From positions 886,001 through 950,000 of the forward strand of contig CAJNDS010002712.1 in NCBI GenBank assembly GCA_905221605.1: a stretch of DNA of 64,000 nucleotides, given 5' to 3'. The notes beneath the pieces are model-generated. The model was not told the origin of the DNA, searched no databases, and was given only the letters and a program-made list of their open reading frames with translations. The DNA comes from Symbiodinium natans (Eukaryota > Sar > Dinophyceae > Suessiales > Symbiodiniaceae). Position 1 is the stretch's first letter. Each line of letters opens with the position of its first letter. Made by a program: the position numbers and the translations under genes. Shown here piece after piece: positions 28,298 through 40,390 of this stretch.

Positions 28298-30227
28298 TTC
28301 CTTCCCAGCTATACTAGTATGAGTAAACGTTGAGGAATAATTAAACTTTTTGGCGCATCCGCAGCTAAGGCGAAGTCCCGCAAAGCCCTTCGGGCCTTGC
28401 ATTCGTCGGGGCCCCAGACTGCTGAGGGGCGTTTGCTTGGATACGAATTCGGGTTGAGGATGGTTGAGGGTTGGCTTGGGGGCATAAACTCCCGAGTTCG
28501 GCATGCTCAAGGTCACATGTCTGCAAACCTGAGCTGCGTTAAACCACCCCAAGCCTTTTCCCAAAGCCCCTAAAACCTACTGTGAAGGAGTGCTCTGGAC
28601 ACTTGCGTTCTCGCCGCCGAAGAGAAGCAGCAGCAGGAGATGCTGAATCTTTCGAGATTGCCGCTGGGTCTTACCTGCGGCCTAGGTGTATATAGGCTGG
28701 CAAGCTACACAGTGAGTGCCGAAAATCGGAAACCTGATTGGCATCACACTGCATCTGAGGTTGGTGTTTTCGCTGCATATGACACATCCGTCTCCGCCCA
28801 AATTCTGGGCAGTGGCCGACACATGGCAGCATTCACAGAATCACAATCCTTTAGCCGTCTTTCCACCACCCAGCGTAATTACACTGATGAAGAGTGTCAT
28901 TTCTCCACGGGCTGCACACTAAGGCTTCACTCTGCACGCGCAGATCGGACTTGAAGTCCAACCGACGGCCATCGGAAATCCGGCATCTGCCTACTTTGCG
29001 GCCGATCAGGTATGACTGCGGGCCAAAAGGTCAGGAAATCTTACGGGCCTTCCTCAAGCAGACAGAGCGAACATCACGTTGAAGCAGACATATCTGAGAG
29101 ATTGATTTGGGAGCAGCAGGCTGGCTGACAATGTTAAAACTTCCCAACCTATCCAATCCATAGCCTGGCATACATGCCATGTGCAGGCCATTGTCCTTAC
29201 GAGGCTCCCAAGTCGCGAGTCAGTGGTTTGACACTGTCTCGACGCACCCAAAGTAGGTTCAAGCGCAAATTCAAGATGTCCTAGACATGTTAAGGGGGTC
29301 TCTGCGACCGAGACTCCTGCCCCTCGGGTTCGGGGCTTGGATGCATAGTTGAAGAGAGCAGAAGCCCGCCCCATCAAAACTCAATGGTTGTTCTAAGTTT
29401 CTGCCGAGCGACGCATGTCTGGGACTCTGGCAGCTGGCCCCTATCGAGCTTCAGAATCAGTCCCTCGAAATTCTGTTTCGTAGATACATAGTAGGCTCAG
29501 GTTTGCCGACTGGAAATCCTGCAGAGATGCAGGCAGCATGCTAAATTTTCAATAGCACACGTGTACATTGCAGGCACGGGCTTGTCGGAGAGGGGGCCCT
29601 CCTGAGTGCGGTTCTTCTCCTGCGGCCATGTGATATCATGCGAGTGACTGCGCCTACTGCAAGCGCTGCCATCGAGGGACTGTAGAGTTCACTGTGGCCT
29701 GCCTGTCACCGCAGCATGGGTGTTCAATTGTCGTGTCGCCTTTGTTTCAGGGCTATGAAGAGGAGTATCCACCTCAGCTAAACTACCGATAGCTACCGTA
29801 GTTCTAGTGTTGGCTACCAAGGCAATACCATACCGTGCATGTGAGTAATTGGATGTGGTCGTGACTGTGACCTAAGAGGTCACGGAGACCAAGACTTTGA
29901 GCAGTACTAATCCTTAGATTGGAGGGGATCTGAAGACCAACATTCCGCACTGTCCCGGGCCCGAGCCCAGAAAAGCACCAGAAGCCTCAGCATCTGCATT
30001 TGAACTAATTAGATCATGTCCTCAGCTGCTCTGCGATGACGGACTAACAAAGGTAAGAGAACTGATCAGGAAGACATCGAGGTTTGGTCTGCAGATCTCG
30101 CGTGCATCACCTGGCGCAACAAAAGTTGCTGCCGGGAAGTGACAGAGCTATGTCATATATATAGACCGCCAGAACGATTGGCGCTGTTCGCTGAGCAGTT
30201 CCTGCATGGTGCATATACTGCAGACAC
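28298..30227. other. Stretch without a supported gene
   Basis: Mixed-composition sequence without repeats of note. Short open frames near 28640-28954 and 29054-29377 show no recognised motif. Confidence 0.4.
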
Positions 30228-30647
30228 ATGAAGTTATTACTCAACGGGAAGATCGTATTTCATGCCCCAACATACGCAGGTGGCATCAATACCATAGCCG
30301 CATTGCCTGCCAACGCAGTGCGTTGGCCAAAGGGCGCGGCATCTTGGGTAGGCGCGAGCAACACTGCCACACCTCGAGAACCCAACGCCAGGTTACTTTG
30401 TAGTAGTAACCCACAAAATGCAGGCCATGGGTTCTGTAAGGCCTGGCCTGGAGGAATAGGGTTGCTCTCGGACCAGGACATATACTTACGTAGGAGCATG
30501 CGGGACACGAGCATGTTGAATCAGATTGTGCTCCGACGCATGCCGTCCCGCGACATTTCGACAAGCGTCCCGGCCAAGGTCCGGGGAGGCTTCATGTCCA
30601 AGGGGTGTTCAATGGTGTTCACTTGTAGCGCTCTAGGAGACACATAA
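30228..30647 (+). CDS. Uninterrupted 139-residue hypothetical protein or large exon
   Basis: ATG at 30228, stop TAA at 30645-30647. The composition is convincingly protein-like: KIVFHAPTYAGGINTIAALP, VGASNTATP, AWPGGIGLLSDQDIYLRRSM, LNQIVLRRMPSRDIS and GGFMSKGCSM. No signal peptide or membrane segment is evident and the family is not recognised. It is the longest convincing coding segment outside the retroelement. It may be an intronless retrogene, or one exon whose ends I cannot fix. The opposite strand also has open frames (30260-30514, 30286-30564), but with weaker composition. Confidence 0.55.
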   Translation: MKLLLNGKIVFHAPTYAGGINTIAALPANAVRWPKGAASWVGASNTATPREPNARLLCSSNPQNAGHGFCKAWPGGIGLLSDQDIYLRRSMRDTSMLNQIVLRRMPSRDISTSVPAKVRGGFMSKGCSMVFTCSALGDT

Positions 30648-32722
30648 CATTGATTCTGAGCTGGGCGCCTTTGAAACTTTGATCCTCACGTTGCAGTCGG
30701 ACCTTGCCATGCAACGCGCGGCGGAGAAAACCATCTCGACATGCTGATGCTTGATTCTAGGACATGCTACGTAACATGGGGCCAAGGCACAGCTGTGGCC
30801 AAGAGTGGCCTTCCGAAGCCCAAGTTTGGATAGTGCCAGTGCACAGGAAAGCTGTGGATGTCAGTGCCTTTTTTTCGAAGTTAGCTGAACAGGCTGGATG
30901 CAGGCTTCCTCTGCGAGGAAGAGGCCGGCTTTAACATTTGGAGACCACTGTCGCTTCAGAGCTTCGACTTCGACCTATACTAGAATTGTTCCAACCCAAT
31001 GTTTAGTAGGCGGGCGTTCGCTACCATGCCATCCTTGGTGATAGCCTACCCAGACCGCACAGGAGTCGCAGTGCTCGCCTTCCACAAAGCCGTCGGTGAC
31101 GGGCAGCGCCGCGCCCTCTTTCCTCGTCAGTAAAGTCTTGGGCTATCTCAGCTGTGGCCTAATTTTTAAGGGTTTAGGGTTTTGAGGGCCTCAGCACGAG
31201 TTCAAAAAAAGGGTTTAAGGGTTTAGGGTTTAGGGTTGTGCTGGGGTGCGCAAATGTGCGGCTTGGTCGTCCCAGCTGATGCTCTGAGTCTGGGTTCAAA
31301 AAGGGTTTGGGGATTCTTCATGTGGTGGTGTTGGAGTCTAAATCCTGCCGTTTCTCCTCCTCAGAACTGATCCTTGCGAGGCCTACTCAACCTTCTCGGG
31401 TGAGGAGACTCGGCCTGCCAGTGTTGACAGGCAGGGGATTGGCTTTCTGACGCTGTGAGTGCCTCTGGAAGTCTTCTGTCGCAGTTGTCTGCACGACCCT
31501 GGAGCAGCAATGGGGCAGAATGGCATGGGCAGTCAGCAACCCCTGGCAAGATGCAGAACCCAGTAGGAAACATGCAGAACACCTGGCTGAAGCACCATGG
31601 CTGCTCTCTTTGCTGGTTGCGAGTAGGACCCGCATGCCCAGCTACAGCGCCACTTCAGCTTCGCAGGCTTTGGGCACACTGTGTTGTGGAAGCTCTTGCT
31701 TTTGAAAGATGTGGAGTCGGGGTTTTTTTACGGCCAGATTTTCAATTGCGAGCTTATAAAAATATGTGCGAATTCTACAGGTGCTTCTTGGCCAACATTC
31801 TTGGCAAGTAATGGTGTACCCTCTTTAGTGTGCCCCCCCCCCCCCCCCCCCTCCCCCCTGAACATTTGCTCCTGTTTAAACGCTCCTGCGGGTTTATATG
31901 ATTATAATAGGGAGGAGCAGCGATGCCCGGCAATTAATTTTAAAGGCGCGACGCGTGGAATTTTCTCACGCCGCCCGGTCGGTTTGACTTTAAAGAGGGA
32001 CCTGGTCTGCACCCTCAAACAGTCATGGTGTCCTGAATAACCCAGCCAAATTGACTTTACAGAGGGCCCCTACTAAACAGGGTGCAACATTAGATGCCTT
32101 TGACCAGGCTCGGTGGCACAGAACCTTCAGCGGCACGCATGCTACAGGGGTGCCACCGCCCTTTGCACATGATTTCAGCCGACTGCTGTTCTGGAGTCAC
32201 AGTAGCCAGGATGTACTGAAGTTGCTTGCTCAGCTGCTGATTGGGGGGCAGTTGCTGCAGTTGATTGCTTGGCCTGGTCCTGTCTACTCGGGCAACAAAG
32301 GCATGATCCAGCAAACGACTGCTCTCACGACCAAAGTTTGCAGACTCCCCATACTTGCCGCAGAAAGTCTTTGAGCTTTGACTTCTTTACATCCCAGCAA
32401 GATCTTGAAGCTTCATGGGCACCACATCAATCGAAGCTGAGCGCTTAAACAACCCAACGGAAAACGCGGAGCAGTTCGCAAGTGACTCCGACTCTCAATG
32501 TGGGAATGTGCAGGAGTTAGTACTGACAAGCAGTAAACAATGCGAAGCTCAGCAAGCCCTCGTAAGTGGCCCATGCTCTAGGCGATCACCTCAGTTGCCC
32601 TAGGATATCTTTGATTTCCCCAGACCATGAATTACTCAATCTCTTGGGCACGGTAACAGCGGATTGAGAACGTGCTTCGGCGTGGCTTCATTGTCGTCGT
32701 CGCTTTGCTGCTGCTCTGGCAG
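30648..32722. other. Stretch with telomere-like fragments and a poly-C run
   Basis: TTTAGGG-like fragments at about 31165-31240 and a run of 19 C at 31833-31851. A possible exon at about 32415-32560 (EAERLNNPTENAEQFASDSD) is too weakly bounded to list separately. Confidence 0.45.
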
Positions 32723-32813
32723 GTATTGTTCGCTGCAGCTGCTGGCCCAAAGGGGCAGCTATTGATTTTCAAGATCTTCCAGAAAGTCGCCTCAAGGAGG
32801 TTGTGAGTAGACC
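32723..32813 (+). CDS. Candidate exon, hydrophobic helix
   Basis: Preceded by TTTGCTGCTGCTCTGGCAG and encodes VLFAAAAGPKGQLLIFKIFQ followed by KVASRRL before TGA. Clean acceptor; family unknown. Confidence 0.4.
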
Positions 32814-32854
32814 CTGAGCAGATATCCCTCACAACTGTGATTTTCGTTCGACAG

Positions 32855-33001
32855 GTCGTGAAGTATTCGGTCGACGTTCAAGCCAGGCTAGACAATCGAC
32901 TTCCACGCGCTTCGCCAGCCCAGCTTTCCAGCCTAACTGAAGAATACTTACATCTCCACCATAGGCCTCCCCGGCCCCAGAGCCTCTTCGGTGGTCACTA
33001 G
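32855..33001 (+). CDS. Candidate terminal exon, unknown protein
   Basis: Follows TTTTCGTTCGACAG and encodes 48 residues beginning VVKYSVDVQARLDNRLPRAS, to TAG at 32999-33001. The acceptor and composition support coding; it may follow the exon 40 nt upstream. Confidence 0.45.
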   Translation, partial: VVKYSVDVQARLDNRLPRASPAQLSSLTEEYLHLHHRPPRPQSLFGGH

Positions 33002-34249
33002 TCGTTTGGCTTGATTCAGCAGCCTTGAGTTAAGAGCCCCCATGCCGGGTCTGGGCGCTTCGATCCATGAGGCTCGCCAGTCCACGTGTCTCGCTCCCTA
33101 CCTCCCGACAACTATACACCACACGTGCACACGCACACACCCACACCCCTACATCCACATATATTAGATACATATGCATGCATGCATACACGGACATGGT
33201 TTTGCGCATGCATACATGTCCACAGTTTCGGCATGTCCGCATGCTAGCATGGCTCCATGTTTGTTCTGTGCGTAGCAGCGTATGAATTTACAGTAGTTTG
33301 CGAGCACGTACACTCACATACATACATATATATACACATCTAATATACGACAACCTATCCTGTTGGTGTTGGTATATCTACGTAGCTCCAATCATAGAAG
33401 AACCGTTGCGCAAACAAATTCAGCAAGCAGACAATCGAGCAAGACCAGACTCTTTTGCGAAGGTGGCAGTTTTGTCATGTCTGTCTGACAGGTGCTCTTT
33501 CCCCCCAAGGCCCACAGTTGCACGGAGCTGTCCCATAGCCGGCACTTGCGATAGGACTTGGGGTCTATAGTCGCTGAAGCTTCGGGTGTTGGACAGGGTG
33601 AGAGGGTTTGCAAGCTTGCGGGGGCAAGTAGAATCAGAAACGCCCAAGCAGCTCTCGGCGACTTGACCCGCAGATGCGCACACTGGCTTCGCCTAGGATA
33701 GGTCTCCAAACATTGTGCATTGTGAAAGCGTGTCGTTTCGCAGTCCGTGTTGAGACTCTTTGGAGGGTATAGGTGTCCGCATGGTTTTGACGTCCAAGCA
33801 CTTGAGCTTCACTGGAGATCCGGCGGCTTGGGTCTCTAACTGAATCGTTGCGGCAGTGATAAACCTCTCTGCGCATCAGAGCCGCAAGTCTTCTCTAAAC
33901 CCGAAACCCCGAACCCCTTACCCTTGCCTGCCTCGTGAGAGCGTGATGAGAGCCGAAACCTCAAACCCTAAACCCTAAACTGCCCAAAACCCTGTCTTGA
34001 CTTTGTCTTGAGGTTAGCGGCCGCCGCATCCACGAAGGTCTGCAGGCCTCGACTGCTTGCGCAAACTAACAGGGTTGAGCTAGACTGTGAGCCCTTCTCA
34101 TAACGTAATTATTCCTTCTACAAGACTGTGGAGAGACCACATTCGTATATTAGTAATGTTGGACCTGCTTTAATAATGTAACCACCCCCCCCCCCCCCCC
34201 AAACAATCGAGGACCCTTAATAAGCAAAAAAAAACAAACAGTCCCCAAC
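33002..34249. other. Stretch without a supported gene
   Basis: CA/TA-rich simple sequence at 33115-33205 and 33310-33350, CCCTAAA fragments near 33962-33980, and a run of 16 C at 34185-34200. Confidence 0.5.
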
Positions 34250-34335
34250 CCTGGAAAGGTCGAGGCTTCAGGCTTCAAGTATCTCTCCTTCTCGAGAAAG
34301 CTTACGCCTTCCTGAAAACCGAAGGACTGAGCCCC
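34250..34335 (+). repeat. 86-bp direct repeat, copy 1
   Basis: Begins CCTGGAAAGGTCGAGGCTTC and ends GAAGGACTGAGCCCC. The second copy starts exactly 260 bp downstream and differs at only a few positions. Confidence 0.9.
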
Positions 34336-34509
34336 GGGCCCCGGAAGACTTGTATTCTAGCGGGCCCCCAAACAAAGGCATTAAACTATGTCCGGAGGCC
34401 TCCGTAAGCTACCCCCTTTCCAGATATATGATTCGCCTATACACTCATACAGTTTTAAGTAAGAATTTATAAAGAAAACGCGCCCTGAAAAAAGAAGATT
34501 TTCGGAGAT

Positions 34510-34595
34510 CCTGGAAAGGTCGAGGCTTCAGGCTTCAAGTATCTCCCGTTCTCGAGAAAGCTTATGCCTTCCTGAAAGCCGAAGGACTGAGCCCC
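34510..34595 (+). repeat. 86-bp direct repeat, copy 2
   Basis: Same ends as the copy at 34250. Substitutions include CTCC to CCCG, ACGCC to ATGCC and AAAACC to AAAGCC. The sequence between the copies is not obviously repeated. Confidence 0.9.
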
Positions 34596-36256
34596 ATAAA
34601 ACCAAAATCAGTCACGGCCCGAACGCTTTTCACTATAGTGTACCCCCCAAAACAAAGGGCCAACATCCTGAACAGCCGCAAAAACTTTCGTAGTAGCGTC
34701 CCCCTAAAATATTGCGGGTGCAACATTATATGATTACACAAGCAAAACCACAAGCAAACGTGACGTTCTCATCCTCGTGCTGTTGGAGGCTAGGCCGCCG
34801 AGCGCTGTGGAGCGAAGCTCTACCATCGGCGAGGCTTCTCACAGCAGTGTTCGCAGCAATCTTAAGCATGTATGTGGGCAGGCGAGAATTCATAAGTATG
34901 TACAGCTACGCCTCATGCCAAGCGGAAGTCTAATTCTAGCAGATCATCACGACGTTGGCTTTGTTGAACATCAAGTGTTCACTGAGCTGAATCAAAGTTG
35001 TCAAAGCCATGCATGAAGGCCCTTGCGCACTGTCCCTTGGCATCAACTTGGGCAGATTCGGGCTAGTGAGTTTTGCTGACGCAGCATGCGTCAGCAGACC
35101 AGTAGCGAGCACACATTCCGATGCCGTGAAGCTGCAAGCTGCGACGGTAGTTCATTCGCAAACTTCCCATTGACCTAGTGCTGCTTCGAGCTTTTGTTCT
35201 GCCAAGGCCTTTGAAGTGGATCGCGTGGCTCTGTCTGAAGTTTGTAACTTTCCTGTGATTTCGTGTGTTGGAAGATTTCCAGATATTGTTGTGGACGCTG
35301 CGAGTCGACCGCCGCGGCCCAGTCCGAAATCTAGAAAGCCCCTTGAGGGTTGTCTATGGTTGTCTACTGTGCAAAAAGTCTGGTTGTCAAGGCTTCCTTC
35401 ACAGGCCTCTAGAGGGTCCCAAGAAAATGACCCTAAACCTAGTTTTAGGGACTTGGTTGGGAGCCCTTATCGAGCATTTGTACAGGGAATAATTTAGGAG
35501 GGAGGCGGCGGACACATCAGCTTTCCCTGAGGAAGCGCGAGGGTCTGTACACCTTGCGAATTACATAACTGGATGTGATTTGGCGCCAAATAGCATATAA
35601 TATACATACGTATATGTATATATTTATCTACTGGCCTTGCAAAGCTAGATGATGGTACTATATAAACGTTGTATTGACAGCATAATTGTCTTGATGTTTC
35701 GTGTTGCCAGTAGCAGCGCACAGCTCAGGACAATGCGCCAGCTCTTGCAGGCATCAACGGGGCGCCTTGGACATTACAATTTGTTTGTTTCACTGATTAT
35801 ACTCACATCATCTTAATGATACGAGAATAACTATATGTATATATATATATATACATACACTTACTGTTTATATAGTAAGAAAAGCAATGTACCAAAGTAA
35901 CACATAAAGACGATACAGTAAAATAGGTATATCAATATAAACAAAAACTAAAATCACAACATAACAATACATTTCTATACAAGTAAATATAAAATATGAG
36001 AGTATGAAAATAAGATAATAATTCACCAATATCTAGTAATATACTCATAAATATATTCTTACAGATACGGGCATAGTCATAAACCCATAAGGGTATGCCC
36101 CAGGATGTCGGGCTCCAGTAAGATACGAGGCTTCCAGACTTCCGAAGACCCAGAAGTTCTGAATCAGCCCATCCCTACACAGCTAGCCTCAGCCCTACAC
36201 CCCCCAGAAACCTGAAGCTGGCCCTATGCGCGAGTAGCCTGTGATCTTCTCGGCAG
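34596..36256. other. Stretch with AT-rich tracts
   Basis: (TA)n-type sequence at 35597-35630, and a long AT-rich stretch at 35815-36070 containing (TA)8 near 35838. No coding sequence is supported. Confidence 0.5.
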
Positions 36257-36352
36257 GAGGACGAGTCCGAAGAGCCAGCGGAGGACGAGATCGAGCGCCC
36301 ACCGATGTGGGAGAACCTTGACGGCCTTCCGAAGCTGGGCTGCAGAGATGCT
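36257..36352 (+). CDS. Candidate exon, acidic peptide
   Basis: Follows GATCTTCTCGGCAG and encodes EDESEEPAEDEIERPPMWEN then LDGLPKLGC. Strong acceptor and protein-like composition; family unknown. Confidence 0.45.
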
Positions 36353-36587
36353 TCATTTGGCCGTTTCTCCTTATCATCCCCATCCGCCACAAGGGTGCCC
36401 TTTTTTTAAAGCCCTGGGGACAACAAGGTGTTGGGATGCAAAGAGCGTTTTTCTCACTTCGTTGTTAATCAGAGTGGTATCGAGCGTCAGGCTATCTAGG
36501 CCACGTAAACCGCCGATTGCGATTGACAATCGACAGGTCCCATCGCGGGGCAGACTTCTAGTCCGCATTCTGATCTGCCGGCCCAGG

Positions 36588-36740
36588 GAAGTGAAGGTGA
36601 CCTCACCGGCGGTGGCGTACTTTTCCAAGGACTGGCTCTCGCGCGATGTTGAGACGTGCAAAGGCACAGCCAGGGAGTCGGTACTGGTGAAGAGGCCATG
36701 CATAAGCCAGAGTGGGTGGATCCTTGATCAGGTGATAGTT
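36588..36740 (+). CDS. Candidate exon, unknown
   Basis: After CGGCCCAGG it encodes EVKVTSPAVAYFSKDWLSRD followed by VETCKGTARESVLVKR. Open to 36770. The 3' splice limit is uncertain. Confidence 0.4.
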
Positions 36741-38724
36741 GGTTCCAAATGTCAGTATGCCACCGTTTAACGGTAGCAGGGTTCAATCAAAGGTGTGGTT
36801 CTTATTGGGCATTGGCTTCAACAGTCTAGTTTTGGTCATTCCTCGTGCTTGTCTGTTTCGGCCCCGTATGTTTCTTCTGGTTTGATAGATTTGGGGCACG
36901 GCGTCTCCTATGGGATCGCATCCTCCTACCACCCCAAAGATCCCGGCAGGACATCGGCTCAAGCGAAGATGGGGAGATGACACCGGGCAGCAAACAGCAG
37001 TAATCGGGAAACGCTCTACTGTTCTGTCAGCTTGGCTGATAAAGTACTGCAGGCCCTTTGTGTGACTGGCTATATTCGACCGCGCAGCCACCCAACTTTC
37101 CAAGACCCGGAAGACTCCAAACCTGGCACAAGAAATCTCATGAATATCGAAGAAAAAGTCTGGTCTGATGTTAATCTGTGCCCAAAAAAGAGCTGAAAAG
37201 GAAGCCAACCTTCGGCTGCAAATGCGGCGGCGCAGATTGGCGCCCAGCGTCGCACGCCTTCACTATAGTTTGGGGCAGAGAGCTCATTTGGAGTTTGGGG
37301 GTATGAGTCGAGGCGAAAGGGTGGGAGGGGAGAGAGAGAGTTTGATCTCTACAGGTACGAGAACCTTGCGGAAAAAAACAACCTGTGGGCTCACGTCCCG
37401 AAAACAGGACCAGGATTTGCTGGCCTTCATCTCTCCGCCAGGTCCTTGCTCCTGCACGAATGCACGGCTCTTCCGCTGGTAGTTATGCTCGTGAAGGGCT
37501 TTCCTTCATTCTGGGTGTGGAGAATGCTGCGCTGATACATGCTCGCTTCTACCTGATTCTACCTACTACAGCTCTCAAGACTCACAAGCACCCGTACTTC
37601 TTCAAGACCTCCGGTTGCGCACGATTTCACGTCGAACTGAAGTCGACCTGCTCACGGGAAACACACCTGCACACGTGCACGTGCAAGCCTGCCATCGATG
37701 AGAAGAGCACTTGGAAGAAGGACCTTGGTGTCCAGGAGGAACTCGGGTGGCAGGTGCGCATTGATTTCATCTAGGCCACCCGTGGTCAAAATCATGAAGC
37801 ATGTGTATGCCTTGGTGTTCGAACTGCTGATTCTATCCAAGGATGTCACATCCCAGCATCACCTTCCGGCAGGAGTTCATTGATTTGCACCCAGCCTTCT
37901 GGCAAGTGAATGTTGTATATAGTTTTGGGTCCATGGCAGCATGATCTTTGGTTTGTTTGCTCTGTTCATTCTTGCTTTGTTTTCAGGGTTTGGGCATGAG
38001 CTGCAGCTACAGCGCCACTGCTTTAGGGCCTGGGGTGTCGGATTACATGTGATTAAATCAAGCCGGGGCTGGTCTTTCAAACAGCAGCTGAGGATTTCCT
38101 TGGCCGCCTTCGGAAGCTGAAGGTTCAGTTGGCAACTGATCGGGCAATCAGCACATGATCAGACAGGTAACAGCTAGTCACGAAGCCATCGTCTTTCCCA
38201 AAATCCTTTGTCGCATCACTGGCCATTCAACACCTCAACGCCTTCGAGGCAGTGCGAGCGAGTGGCAGGAAACACAAGCAGATGCTAAAGCCCTCAACGC
38301 TAAGCCGCTAATGAGGCGTAAGCCCAAAAACGCGACCTGGACCTTGAGTTCGAAGGGCCCAACCCGAGATGTGCATTCACTCCAAACACCCCCCGGCCTC
38401 TACGAGTGCCCTCTGCCCGGGTCTTTGTACTGAGCTGAGGCAAATGACAACACTGCCAAGCTGCAGTGGGCTGCCTGCCCGCAACAACCAGTTGTTGGGG
38501 TTGATTCAGGGCCCAGGTGGCCAGCGAGAATCCTAAGCAGAACAAGGCCAGGCCAAAACATACTGACTAAAGAAAGCACGAGTACGGAGAGAAGCTCACA
38601 GCAAGACTCGTGATGGGCATTTGAAGGAACACAATTAGTAAATCACTCTGGATGAAGCGAGAATATCTTGAAGCATGTGCTGTTCCCAGACAGAAGGTCG
38701 GGTATCCTGCTGCCCAGTTCGAGG
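36741..38724. other. Stretch with weak exon candidates only
   Basis: Possible coding pieces near 37684-37773 (CKPAIDEKSTWKKDLGVQEE) and 38094-38150 (DFLGRLRKLKVQLATDRA) look protein-like but lack firm limits. Otherwise nothing recognised. Confidence 0.35.
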
Positions 38725-38938
38725 CTCCCCCCCCCCCTCCCCCCCGCCTCCCCCCCCCCTCCCCCCTCCTCCCCCTCCCTCCCTCCCCCCCCCCCCCCTC
38801 CCCCCCCCCTCCCCCCCCCCCCCCCCCCCCCCTCCTCCCCCCCCTCCTCCCCCCCCCCCCTCCCCCCCCCCCCTCCCCCCCCCCCTCCCCCCCCTCCCCC
38901 CCCCCCCCCCCCCCCTCCCCCGCCCCCTCCCCCCCCCC
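38725..38938 (+). repeat. Pure polypyrimidine (C/T) tract of about 214 nt
   Basis: All C and T except two G (38746 and about 38922); mostly C runs of 4-15 broken by single T. It ends 47 bp before the candidate acceptor at 38985. Apparent proline- or glycine-rich frames here are artefacts. Confidence 0.95.
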
Positions 38939-38985
38939 AAGACGGCTCTGCTCTCCCAAGACGGCCCGGAGCAGTGACTGTGCAG

Positions 38986-39110
38986 GTCACAGGTCACGAA
39001 GACGTTCTGACAGCTTGCTGCATCTTCTTGTCGAAGCTTCTCAAAGCCGAGGATGCCACATATGACCTGCGGCGCTTTCTGAAACCTGGTGATATGCCGC
39101 CGGCTCAAAG
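38986..39110 (+). CDS. Candidate exon, helical protein fragment
   Basis: Follows GTGACTGTGCAG. Encodes VTGHEDVLTACCIFLSKLLK then AEDATYDLRRFLKPGDMPP. Balanced composition with alternating hydrophobic pattern; family unknown. Confidence 0.5.
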
Positions 39111-40281
39111 TTTTGGAACTGATGGTTTGCTTATGGGGATTTGGGGTTTAGGGTTGAAGGGTTGGGCAATGGTCTTTTCCAGACTTTCGTCGAACCTTGG
39201 AGTGTCAGGCTGGGGCCCCTTCGAGAGGCCCTGATCCGGAAACCTTCGGTAGCTGGGAAGACAAAACTTGCCGGGCTTGCACCTTGCTTCTAAAAGAATC
39301 CCCCACGCCCTTCGGTCCCAGAACATCCGTCCTCTGCCCCTCCAGCAGGAAGTCACACTAGCGACTTGAAGTTGCCACAGGAGAAAGGAACCCAATCTCA
39401 TCGTGGACCTGCTACTTCGAGGGCTAGGGTTGTTGAAAGCAGAACAGTTGCAGACACGCCCATGTCATCGTCAAGTGCTCCGGATCCTGCCATTGAAGAC
39501 TCACGCAGCATGCACATCAGACTCTACTGTACTATCGTCTCCATCCCAGAGCTCAGAAAGCCTTTAAACTCTAAAAGCCCCTAAATCCTAAACCCTAAAC
39601 TCCTCCTTGCCTGCCTTGTGCGAGAGTGAGCGACTAGACTCCTGGTTGCCGGGGAAAGGGAGGGTGTTGGCATCCAAGGCCATCACTGACGGAGACCACG
39701 CCGGCCATCGCAAAGAGCGGACAGCAGCCCCTGGTCTTCGGGTGCCTTTTGTTCGGGGTCATCGGGTTTAGGGTTAAGGTGCGTTGTGAAGAGACCTGCA
39801 AAAGGGTCAAGGTGCATAGGTCCTGAATTCTGGAGAAGAAGCTGGGTCCGCACCAGCGGGATTGTGGTTTATGGCCTTCCCTTGCGGATAGGAGCTTTCA
39901 GAGTGGAGGGGGCCCCTGGCTCAACCCTTCACCGAAACATCAAACGATCGCCAGAGCTGGTTTTAGGAGAGGGAGCAGAGCGGAACGTTCAATCTTTAGG
40001 CTGAGATTAAGAATCGAGGTGTCGTAAGCTGTTGTGCCATGCCAGAGTTTTCATCTCAGTCTCCTGTCCGTTCTCCAGCCAACCACAAGCCAAAAGCAAA
40101 CTGCACCCTCTGCATTTGCGTGCCGCACGCAGCGATCAAAGGCTTCGGTTTCTGACATTCTGCCCGGACGCGCCACTGTCTGCAGTTGAGTCATCAGACA
40201 GGCCAAGCGGTCGGCCATTCTTCGGTGTGAGCTTTGTTTTCAAGCCCTAAACCCTCAACCCTGAAATAATCGGTGGCTCAT
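39111..40281. other. Stretch with short telomere-like fragments
   Basis: GGGTTTAGGG or CCCTAAA pieces near 39144, 39587-39600, 39765 and 40245. No supported gene. Confidence 0.4.
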
Positions 40282-40390
40282 GTGAGAGAGGACTCCCTCT
40301 CCGAGGCACCAAACAACTACAGCCTCCGGGTCACTGCCCTCGATGAGAGCGACAAGCCCATAGACTACTTCGAGGCCCTGGTGCTGATTC
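40282..40390 (+). CDS. Candidate exon, unknown
   Basis: Encodes VREDSLSEAPNNYSLRVTAL then DESDKPIDYFEALVL. The pattern looks like a folded beta-rich domain. Boundaries uncertain. Confidence 0.42.

Noticed and set aside
38567-39234. Proline-rich and glycine-rich open frames
   Set aside because: Caused by the C/T tract; composition is purely that of the repeat.
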